The notes under the pieces are model-generated. The model did no database searches. It saw nothing but the letters and a program-made list of their open reading frames with translations, and was not told the DNA's origin. A program made the translations under genes and the position numbers. Shown in pieces: positions 36,859 through 43,804 of a stretch of 64,000 nt of DNA. How positions within the stretch are numbered: position 1 is the first letter of the stretch; every line of letters starts with the position of its first letter. Source of the stretch: Clostridium sp. AT4 (GTDB taxonomy: Bacteria; Bacillota; Clostridia; Lachnospirales; Lachnospiraceae); the NCBI RefSeq assembly GCF_001517625.2, contig NZ_LN999828.1:1070303-1134302 (forward strand). The letters run 5' to 3'.

Positions 36859-37725
36859 ATGTCAAAAGAGAAAACAGAGGTAACCGTAGACCGGATTTTA
36901 AGCAGTAAAAATGGTCGTTGGCCTGTATTCATTAAACTTTTTGTTCTTGTAGCAGCTGCCGGTATTATTTCGGAGATTATTGGCACAAAAACAATTCCTC
37001 TTGGAAGTGTTGGGAAGGTAAACATTACTGCCATGGTATTTGCCATGCTTATTGCAGTACTGGTAACACCGGATGCTTTGGGGAAAATATTTTCACCATT
37101 AAAGAGTATCTGCAGTGAAAAGGAAGTTGAATTGAGTGAGGCAGCTCTTTCTTTTATGCTTTTGATTCTGGGCGTAAAATTAGGAACCAGTTCCGGACCT
37201 AATATTTTGAAAATTCTTCAGGCTGGACCAGCACTGATTCTGCAGGAGTTTGGAAATCTGGGAACAATGCTGGTGGGTCTTCCGATTGCCATGCTTCTTG
37301 GAATGAAGCGCGAAGCCTTTGGCGCAACGGTGAGTATCTGCCGCGAGCCGTCTCTGGGACTGATTAACGAACGTTATGGAGCCAATTCACCGGAATTTCT
37401 TGGCTGTATGGGAACCTATATGGTAGGAAATCTGTTTGGCGCAGTATTTTTTGGAGTTCTTGCATCTCTGGCAGTTAATACAGGCCTTCATCCATATTCG
37501 CTGGCAATGGCCTGTGGCATGGGGTCTGGTTCTATGATGACTGCATCATCGGCAAGCCTTGCTGCAACTGTTCCGGAGATGGCAGAGGAAATTATGGCCT
37601 ATGCTTCCATGTCTAATATCTGCAGTAATATTGATGGTCTTTATATGGAGTGTTTTATCGCAATTCCAGTAGCGGAAAGGCTATATCGAGTATACAGCAA
37701 ACTGTTAAGACGCAAAGATGCATAA
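36859..37725 (+). CDS. DUF3100-type integral membrane protein
   Basis: 288 residues with about seven or eight hydrophobic segments. Its pattern (SEAALSFMLLILGVKLGTSS, REAFGATVSICREPSLGLIN, ACGMGSGSMMTASSASLAAT) matches the DUF3100 family of membrane proteins. I know no proven function. The position beside an M20 hydrolase and PLP enzyme makes a transporter likely. RBS AAAGGAGG precedes ATG 36859. Confidence 0.7.
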   Translation: MSKEKTEVTVDRILSSKNGRWPVFIKLFVLVAAAGIISEIIGTKTIPLGSVGKVNITAMVFAMLIAVLVTPDALGKIFSPLKSICSEKEVELSEAALSFMLLILGVKLGTSSGPNILKILQAGPALILQEFGNLGTMLVGLPIAMLLGMKREAFGATVSICREPSLGLINERYGANSPEFLGCMGTYMVGNLFGAVFFGVLASLAVNTGLHPYSLAMACGMGSGSMMTASSASLAATVPEMAEEIMAYASMSNICSNIDGLYMECFIAIPVAERLYRVYSKLLRRKDA

Positions 37726-37739
37726 AGGAGGATATGTTT

Positions 37740-38216
37740 ATGTCAGCAAAAGTTGAAAATACATTAAATCAGTTAAAGGTGCTGTTTCTCTGCGGTCTTT
37801 CTGTAATGCTCATTTATGCCGGGCGGGTTGTTATTAAAGGTGCGGAGATTAATGTGGGTAAGGCAGTCAGTGGTATGGCAATCCTTATTCTTGTATCATT
37901 AGTTTCTCTTAAGATCAAGGAGATTCTTCCGCTTAAAATCCCCGCATTTGCCTGGGCATCTTTGATTTCACTGTTTTTAACTACGCCATGGTGCCCCATC
38001 CAGGAACTGGTTCTGGATTTGATTGGACAGATCGTAACATCTGATATAAGTGATGCAATTATGGCCATTGCAGGTATTTCTATCGGCTGTAAGCTTGGAG
38101 ATATTAAAAAGCTGAGTTGGAAAATGGTACTGGTTGCCCTTGTAGTATTCTGTGGAACATTTTTCGGTTCTGCAATCATTTCGCATATTGTATTATCCAT
38201 TCAGGGAATCATTTAG
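37740..38216 (+). CDS. Small integral membrane protein, partner of the DUF3100-like protein
   Basis: 158 residues from ATG 37740 (AAGGAGGATATG). Four or five hydrophobic segments; the C-terminal GISIGCKLGDIKKLSWKMVL segment resembles membrane proteins of bacterial exporters, and LGVKLGTSS/IGCKLGDI are similar in position to the neighbouring gene. The 14-bp gap suggests a two-subunit transporter. Function not recognised. Confidence 0.6.
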   Translation: MSAKVENTLNQLKVLFLCGLSVMLIYAGRVVIKGAEINVGKAVSGMAILILVSLVSLKIKEILPLKIPAFAWASLISLFLTTPWCPIQELVLDLIGQIVTSDISDAIMAIAGISIGCKLGDIKKLSWKMVLVALVVFCGTFFGSAIISHIVLSIQGII

Positions 38217-38246
38217 TTGTCAAACAATAACAGGCGGTGAAGAAAT

Positions 38247-39578
38247 ATGACAAAAGAAGAAATGAAAGAAAAAGCCATTGCGGTTATCGACAAACACAGA
38301 GAATGTTACTTGACTCTGGGAAAAACGATTTATGAAAATCCGGAAACTGGATACAGAGAAGTAAAAACAACAAAACTTTTGGCCGATGCATTAGAAGCGT
38401 TGGGATTAAAAACAGACCGCGATATTGCAGTTACCGGTTGCCGTTCTTATGCGAATGAAAATAAAGAGGGTCCTAAAGTAGTAGTCATGGGAGAGTTGGA
38501 TTCTGTTGTGTGTCCAGAACATCCAGACTGCGATAAGGATACGGGGGCCATTCATGCCTGTGGTCATAATATACAGACAACCGTTATGTATGGTGTTGCT
38601 GATGCGCTGGTGCACTCCGGTATTCTGGATCAGCTTGACGGGAAAATAGATTTCATGGCAGTTCCGGCAGAAGAATATATTGAAATGGATTACCGTCAGA
38701 AGCTTAAAGACGAAGGAAAATTAAATTATTTTGCAGGAAAAGTGGAACTGATTTCAAAAGGCGCTTTTGACGATGTGGATATGTGTATGATGGTACACAA
38801 TTTCCCGTTGGCTGAAGAAGGGTATAAACTGGCTGCCCGTAATACTGGAAATGGATTTATTGGAAAGAATACCCGTTTTCTGGGAAAACAGTCTCATGCA
38901 GGCGCTGCACCCTGGGATGGGATCAATGCATTAAATATGGCCAGTCTGGCAATGACGGCTATGGCCTATCATCGTGAAACCTTCAGGGAAGAGGATACCG
39001 TGCGGGTTCATCAGATTATCAATAAAGGCGGTGATATTGTAAATGCAGTTCCGGCGGATGTACGGCTTGAAACTACTGTAAGAGCAGGGAATTTAAATGC
39101 ACTGCGCGCTACCAATAAAAAAATCAATCAGAGCATTGAAGGCGCGGTGTACGCTTTAGGTGGAAAAGCGGTTGTAACAGATGCTCCGGGACAAATGCCG
39201 TTAAAAGCAGATTTAAATATGGCAGACTGTTTCCGTCAGAATGCACTGTATTTTTACAAAGAGGAGGAAATCCTTGACTGTATGAAGAGCACTGCTTCTT
39301 TTGACATGGGAGATGTATCTTTATTAATGCCTGTCCTTCACGGTATTACAACCGGAATAGAAGGCGGACTTCACTCCAAGGATTACAGGATCGTAAGTGT
39401 AGAGGATGCTTATATTATCCCAATCAAGATTATGACATGTACGGTAATTGATCTTCTGGCAGATGGCGCGCAATGTGCGAAAGATATAAAAAACAAATTT
39501 GTTCCAGAGGTTACAAAAGAAGAATATCTTCAGATATTAAAAGAAATCGAGCATGAATATCATTACGGTGAATCATAA
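38247..39578 (+). CDS. M20-family metallo-amidohydrolase
   Basis: 443 residues with the M20 dinuclear metal pattern: GELDSVVCPEHPDC, HACGHN (about residue 107), PAEEYIEM, a dimerisation domain (about 195-310: LGKQSHAGAAPWDGINALNM) and final HSKDYRIV. M20D members release acyl or other groups from N-substituted amino acids or p-aminobenzoyl-glutamate-type amides. It is the last gene of the operon, preceding a bidirectional terminator. Confidence 0.85.
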   Translation: MTKEEMKEKAIAVIDKHRECYLTLGKTIYENPETGYREVKTTKLLADALEALGLKTDRDIAVTGCRSYANENKEGPKVVVMGELDSVVCPEHPDCDKDTGAIHACGHNIQTTVMYGVADALVHSGILDQLDGKIDFMAVPAEEYIEMDYRQKLKDEGKLNYFAGKVELISKGAFDDVDMCMMVHNFPLAEEGYKLAARNTGNGFIGKNTRFLGKQSHAGAAPWDGINALNMASLAMTAMAYHRETFREEDTVRVHQIINKGGDIVNAVPADVRLETTVRAGNLNALRATNKKINQSIEGAVYALGGKAVVTDAPGQMPLKADLNMADCFRQNALYFYKEEEILDCMKSTASFDMGDVSLLMPVLHGITTGIEGGLHSKDYRIVSVEDAYIIPIKIMTCTVIDLLADGAQCAKDIKNKFVPEVTKEEYLQILKEIEHEYHYGES

Positions 39579-39583
39579 TTAAG

Positions 39584-39632
39584 AAAAAAGAAATGCTTGC
39601 TCTGTTATTACAGAAGGAAGCATTTCTTTTTT
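39584..39632. terminator. Bidirectional terminator between the amidohydrolase and the regulator gene
   Basis: AAAAAAGAAATGCTT (39584-39597 region) pairs with AAGCATTTCTTTTTT (39618-39632), with U-rich ends on both strands. Confidence 0.8.
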
Positions 39633-40272
39633 AATGATTATCATTTTTACGGATTTCATCCAGATAGCTGTAAATAGTTACTTTGGAAAGATTCATGCGT
39701 TCAGCCACTTTTTCGAGAGTGCCTTTGATCATGAATATTTCTTTGTCATACATAAAACGTATGATATCGATTTTCTGATCCCGGCTCATATTTTCTACGT
39801 CACGATCTCCGATGGTTTTGTCAATGATATCATTTACAAGTTCCTGAATACTGGGAATGACTTCATTTTGTTCAGTGCCGGTATGTGCAGTCGTTTCAGG
39901 AATTCCCAGAATCCGGCTGAGATCAGCGATAACATTGCTTAGCCGTGTCAGATCAATGTTTACGCACAGGGCACCAATAGCTTTCCCGTTATTATCCCGG
40001 ATCAGACTGGTAGAGGATTTGATTTTTTTTTCGTCCTTACCTTCCATGATATAATTGGCACAGCAGTCATCGTGAAATTTTCTGGAAAGAAGAACTTCCT
40101 TTACAAAATACTCGGTAAAGCTTTCTCCGACAGCCCTGTTAGTAACGATATTATTTTCGATATATACAACGGAAGATTGAGGTGTGGAGAAATCGTGCAG
40201 GATAACCTCACAGTCAAAGGTCTGTGAGATCAGTTTTGCAGCAGGAATAAAATTGTTTAACGTTGGATGCAT
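39631..40272 (-). CDS. YheO/DauR-type transcriptional regulator (PAS-like sensor plus HTH)
   Basis: 213 residues from ATG 40272 (AAGGAGACTCAT upstream). Residues about 1-115 form the YheO-like PAS/CACHE ligand domain (CEVILHDFSTPQSSVVYIEN, GKAIGALCVNIDLTRL), and the C-terminus carries a helix-turn-helix (TLEKVAERMNLSKVTIYSYL). The known member DauR regulates D-arginine catabolism. The convergent position beside the operon suggests control of that operon by its substrate. Confidence 0.85.
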   Translation of the reverse strand: MHPTLNNFIPAAKLISQTFDCEVILHDFSTPQSSVVYIENNIVTNRAVGESFTEYFVKEVLLSRKFHDDCCANYIMEGKDEKKIKSSTSLIRDNNGKAIGALCVNIDLTRLSNVIADLSRILGIPETTAHTGTEQNEVIPSIQELVNDIIDKTIGDRDVENMSRDQKIDIIRFMYDKEIFMIKGTLEKVAERMNLSKVTIYSYLDEIRKNDNH

Positions 40273-40300
40273 ATGAGTCTCCTTTGTGTTTTATATCAAT

Positions 40301-40329
40301 AGTATATAGAAAAAAATTTATAAGTTCAA
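40301..40329 (-). promoter_or_regulatory. Promoter of the YheO-type regulator gene
   Basis: On the minus strand TTGAAC (40324-40329), a 17-bp spacer and TATACT (40301-40306). Confidence 0.6.
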
Positions 40330-40515
40330 CGGAAATTGAAGAATAAATTATAAATATTCTATAAAACTTTTAAAATAAGCCGGTAGTAATCCTGGTGTTT
40401 ATGACAGGTGTTTCATATAATTCTTATTTTTGTGGTCGATGCAGACATTAATAAATCTTCAAATGGCAATGTTTCCAGTTGTTTAAATTATTTTAAAAAT
40501 TATGAAAATTTATGG

Positions 40516-40544
40516 TTGACATTTCCTGAAAAGTGTATTATACT
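40516..40544 (+). promoter_or_regulatory. Promoter of the tRNA cluster
   Basis: TTGACA (40516-40521), 17 bp spacer, TATACT (40539-40544), 12 bp before tRNA-Pro. Confidence 0.8.
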
Positions 40545-40556
40545 TACGTACGTAAT

Positions 40557-40630
40557 CGAGGCGTGGCTCAGTTTGGTAGAGCGCTGCGTTCGGGACGCAG
40601 AGGCCGCGTGTTCGAATCACGTCGCCTCGA
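40557..40630 (+). tRNA. tRNA-Pro (anticodon CGG)
   Basis: 74 nt cloverleaf: acceptor CGAGGCG/CGCCTCG, anticodon stem CTGCG-TTCGGGA-CGCAG with anticodon CGG, T loop TTCGAAT, discriminator A. Confidence 0.95.
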
Positions 40631-40638
40631 TTTTTCAA

Positions 40639-40710
40639 GGCCTGATGGTCAAGCGGTCAAGACGACGCCCTCTCACGGCGTAAACCCGGGTTCGATTCCC
40701 GGTCAGGTCA
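40639..40710 (+). tRNA. tRNA-Glu (anticodon CTC)
   Basis: 72 nt cloverleaf: acceptor GGCCTGA/TCAGGTC, anticodon stem ACGCC-CTCTCAC-GGCGT with anticodon CTC, T loop TTCGATT. Confidence 0.92.
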
Positions 40711-40718
40711 CTGATGGG

Positions 40719-40747
40719 ATGGTTGTTGCATTGCAACAGCCATTTTT
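40719..40747 (+). terminator. Terminator inside the tRNA cluster
   Basis: ATGGTTGTTGC and GCAACAGCCAT form a stem with one G-U pair, followed by TTTTTC; it separates tRNA-Glu from tRNA-Thr. Confidence 0.65.
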
Positions 40748-40792
40748 CATCTTTATGGATATTGATTTACATCTAAAATTTAATAGTTGTAT

Positions 40793-40865
40793 GCTTCCAT
40801 AGCGCAGTTGGTAGCGCACTTCACTCGTAATGAAGGGGTCGCCGGTTCGAGTCCGGCTGGAAGCT
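40793..40865 (+). tRNA. tRNA-Thr (anticodon CGT)
   Basis: 73 nt cloverleaf: acceptor GCTTCCA/TGGAAGC, anticodon stem CTTCA-CTCGTAA-TGAAG with anticodon CGT, T loop TTCGAGT, discriminator T as for threonine tRNAs. Confidence 0.93.
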
Positions 40866-40872
40866 TGTAAAG

Positions 40873-40902
40873 CAGACCATCGGTTTTCGGTGGTCTGTTT
40901 TT
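40873..40902 (+). terminator. Terminator after tRNA-Thr
   Basis: CAGACCATCG and CGGTGGTCTG pair with a short loop and are followed by TTTTTC. Confidence 0.75.
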
Positions 40903-41000
40903 CATTTATTTACTACTGTGCTCTTATGGATAATGACGTACGGGCTGCCTGTCAGGATGAAGGGTATGGAAGTATTTCAGGTATTAGGAGGAGAACATAC

Positions 41001-41993
41001 ATGATTCGCTTAGGAATGATCGGAACCGGCAAAATTGTTCATATGTTTGCCCAGGCGGCTTTAAAGAGCGGAAATTATCGTCTGGAAGCTGTCTGTTCCA
41101 GAGATAAAGAGAGAGGAAAGGCATTTGCAAAAGAGTACGGAATTTCTCAGGTGACAGTGTCTCTTGAGGAGCTGGCAGAAATGAAGGATGTGGATGCGGT
41201 ATACATTGCCAGTCCCAATAGCTGCCATTTCAGCCAGTCTATGATGATGCTCAGGGGAGGAAAGCATGTGATCTGTGAGAAGCCGGTGGTTCCTTCCGTG
41301 AGAGAACTTCAGGAGCTGTTGGAAGAGGCAAAAAAGCATCAGGTGATCCTGATGGAGGCTATGCGTACTGCATTTGATCCCGGCCTGAAAAAACTGGAGG
41401 AGTTGATCCCTCTGATCGGACCGGTGCGCAGGGCAACTTTGGAATATGGAAAGTATTCCTCACGTTATGATGCGTTTTTAAATGGAGAGATTCTTAACGC
41501 ATTCAATCCTTCTTTGGCCAATGCGGCTGTGATGGATATTGGGGTGTACGCAGTGTACGGGCTGGTACGTCTGTTCGGAAAGCCGGAAGAGATCAGAGGA
41601 CTCAATGTAAAACTGTCCAACGGAATGGAGGGGATCGGTACCATTCTTGCCCGTTATCCGGGTATGATCAGTGAGATCCTTTATTCCAAGATTACGGATA
41701 CCATAGGGGAAAGCCAGATCCAGGGAGAGAAAGGAAATATCCTTGTGGATATGATATCAGAACCTTCCAGGATCACTCTGAAGCTCAGGAATCAAAAGGA
41801 GCAGGTATTCAGATTGACGAAGGATCCGAATCCCCTTTATGAGGAGGCAAAAGTGTTGGCCTCCATTCTGGAAAACAGAGATTTCCAGAGAGCGGAATGG
41901 TATCAGAAGCAGACAGCGACCCAGATAGGTATTATTGAAGAGGTAAGACGTCAGACGGGAATTGTTTTCCACGGTGAGGCTGATACCCTCTAA
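41001..41993 (+). CDS. Gfo/Idh/MocA-family oxidoreductase
   Basis: 330 residues from ATG 41001 (TTAGGAGGAG upstream); an in-frame extension to 40830 runs through tRNA-Thr and is false. The N-terminal Rossmann fold shows LGMIGTGKIVHMF and the family EKP motif in CEKPVVPS. Members use NAD(P) on sugars or related compounds. Substrate unknown. The gene stands alone. Confidence 0.88.
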   Translation: MIRLGMIGTGKIVHMFAQAALKSGNYRLEAVCSRDKERGKAFAKEYGISQVTVSLEELAEMKDVDAVYIASPNSCHFSQSMMMLRGGKHVICEKPVVPSVRELQELLEEAKKHQVILMEAMRTAFDPGLKKLEELIPLIGPVRRATLEYGKYSSRYDAFLNGEILNAFNPSLANAAVMDIGVYAVYGLVRLFGKPEEIRGLNVKLSNGMEGIGTILARYPGMISEILYSKITDTIGESQIQGEKGNILVDMISEPSRITLKLRNQKEQVFRLTKDPNPLYEEAKVLASILENRDFQRAEWYQKQTATQIGIIEEVRRQTGIVFHGEADTL

Positions 41994-42023
41994 GGATAGA
42001 TTCCCCATGGCGGAATGCCGCAT

Positions 42024-42335
42024 TTATATCGGTTCATTCTCATACCCGTACACCATATACTCCATCATCCGGTCCGTAGTGGTCTCATTACGGATAAAGC
42101 TCATAAGAATATGGCAGATTTTTTCAATCCGGGGTTCCGGAAAGTCCTTGCCATCTATCTCATTCTTTAAATCTTCACGCATTTCAAAGAGTGTGTCTCT
42201 TCGCGCCGGGAGGTCAAGCCTCATGGCTTTTGCAACGGTCCCTATGGCGCAGTAGGCCTCGATGGGAGAGGACATCTGAGCCGGGGGCTCAAAGCCGGCC
42301 TTGATATCCAGGGCCATTTTTATGATGTATGACAT
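42024..42335 (-). CDS. Hypothetical protein, 103 residues
   Basis: ATG 42335 follows AAGGAAGG with good spacing; an upstream in-frame ATG at 42362 lacks an RBS. The product is helical and mildly acidic (GFEPPAQMSSPIEAYCAIGT, KICHILMSFIRNETTTDRMM) with no recognised domain. Lachnospiraceae genomes may carry homologues, which I cannot check. It is convergent with the oxidoreductase and divergent from the AI-2E-type permease. Confidence 0.55.
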   Translation of the reverse strand: MSYIIKMALDIKAGFEPPAQMSSPIEAYCAIGTVAKAMRLDLPARRDTLFEMREDLKNEIDGKDFPEPRIEKICHILMSFIRNETTTDRMMEYMVYGYENEPI

Positions 42336-42424
42336 ATTCAGTTCCTTCCTTTTTTGCTCCATTATATCACGGAAAGCCGCCTTTCGTTTCAGAAATATAA
42401 AAATTCTGCTAAATTTTCAAGAAA

Positions 42425-42466
42425 GTTTCCCACTGCATTGTGGGAAACAGGGAACCATGGTATACT
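42425..42466 (+). promoter_or_regulatory. Promoter overlapped by a perfect palindrome, before the AI-2E-type permease
   Basis: GTTTCCCAC (42425-42433) and GTGGGAAAC (42440-42448) are a perfect 9-bp dyad with TGCATT between. TTGTGG (42438-42443), 17 bp spacer and TATACT (42461-42466) form a promoter whose -35 lies inside the dyad, fitting an operator. Confidence 0.6.
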
Positions 42467-42478
42467 AAATTAAAACGG

Positions 42479-42512
42479 AGTTCCTGCATTTTCCAGCAGG
42501 AACCGTTTAAAT
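42479..42512 (+). promoter_or_regulatory. 5' UTR hairpin of the AI-2E-type permease transcript
   Basis: GTTCCTGC and GCAGGAAC pair around ATTTTCCA, followed by CGTTTAAATTTT. It may work as an attenuator or stabilise the mRNA; T-richness is only moderate. Confidence 0.45.
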
Positions 42513-42534
42513 TTTATTACAGGAGTATACGATT

Positions 42535-43779
42535 ATGAAAAACCAAAGATTCCGGCTGTATATCAACTGGGGGCTTACAGCATTGGCTGTTATTGCCTGC
42601 AGTGTTTTTCTGGCTTTTTCCCTGATGAAGGTTCAGACTATTTTTGGAGTGATCGGAGAGATCATTCAGATTCTGATGCCTATTATTTATGGAGGCGTTC
42701 TTGCATACTTGATGCTTCCTGTCTATAATTCGGTCTATTTCTTTGTCTGCCGTAATACGAAAAAGCTGTTTACCACAGAAAAAGTCAGAAGCAGAGCGGG
42801 AAAAACAGCAGCTACAATTGCCAGTCTGCTGTTTCTGCTTATATTGGTCTGCGGCTTGGTCTGGATGATTATCCCACAGATCATGGAGAGCATTCTCGGA
42901 TTTCAGGAAAGCCTGGCCGAATATATCAATAACCTCACATTATGGCTGTCACAGCTTCTTGAAGATAATCCGGAACTGGAAGAAATCGTGATGCCTCATT
43001 TTAATGAGGCGGCCATGGAATTTCAGCACTGGATGACGACAGATCTGGTGCCAAGTATTTATTTGATCCTGGATCATGTATCTGCCGGAGTGATCAATGC
43101 GGTTACAGTGGTGAAAAATATTTTGATCGGTCTGATCGTAATGATCTATCTGCTGAATTTAAAGTGGACACTTTGCGCTCAGTTTAAGAAAATAATCTAT
43201 GGCCTGTTCAGTGTTCGCATGGCAAACCGGCTGATTAATGAGATCCGCTTTGCCCACCATGTGTTTGGCGGTTTCATTACAGGAAAGCTTCTGGATTCTC
43301 TGATCATCGGCATTATGTGCTTTTTCGGAATGCGGTTTCTAAAAATGCCCTATGTGCTTTTGATCAGCGTTATTATTGGTTTTACAAATGTGATCCCCTT
43401 TTTCGGTCCGTTTATCGGAGCCATTCCCAGCGCATTTCTGATCCTGCTTGTAAGCCCTTTAAAATGTCTGTATTTCCTGATCTTTATTCTGGTGCTGCAG
43501 CAGTTTGACGGAAATATTTTAGGGCCCAAGATCCTGGGAGATTCCACCGGCCTTCCCAGTTTCTGGGTGCTGTTTTCCATCCTGCTGTTCGGAGGACTCT
43601 TCGGCTTTGTCGGAATGATCATAGCGGTACCGGTATTTGCAGTATTTTATCGTTTGATCTCTGAATATATCTGCGGGATGCTCAGAAGAAAAAAGCTTTC
43701 TGCCCGTACAGATGATTACAGGGAATTAGACCATATAGATCCCATAGAGGGAACATTTATAGAGCATACGGAAAAATAA
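42535..43779 (+). CDS. AI-2E family transporter
   Basis: 414-residue membrane protein with about eight hydrophobic segments and the family pattern IMPIIYGGVLAYLM, GFTNVIPFFGPFIGAIPSA, GNILGPKILGDSTGLPSFWV. The family exports AI-2 in Escherichia coli (TqsA) and includes sodium/proton antiporters; the substrate here is unknown. RBS ACAGGAG precedes ATG 42535. Confidence 0.88.
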   Translation: MKNQRFRLYINWGLTALAVIACSVFLAFSLMKVQTIFGVIGEIIQILMPIIYGGVLAYLMLPVYNSVYFFVCRNTKKLFTTEKVRSRAGKTAATIASLLFLLILVCGLVWMIIPQIMESILGFQESLAEYINNLTLWLSQLLEDNPELEEIVMPHFNEAAMEFQHWMTTDLVPSIYLILDHVSAGVINAVTVVKNILIGLIVMIYLLNLKWTLCAQFKKIIYGLFSVRMANRLINEIRFAHHVFGGFITGKLLDSLIIGIMCFFGMRFLKMPYVLLISVIIGFTNVIPFFGPFIGAIPSAFLILLVSPLKCLYFLIFILVLQQFDGNILGPKILGDSTGLPSFWVLFSILLFGGLFGFVGMIIAVPVFAVFYRLISEYICGMLRRKKLSARTDDYRELDHIDPIEGTFIEHTEK

Positions 43780-43804
43780 CGGATCCATCAAAAGGAGGGT
43801 ATTC

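Noticed and set aside
40830-41000. N-terminal extension of the Gfo/Idh/MocA gene
   Set aside because: It overlaps tRNA-Thr and its terminator.
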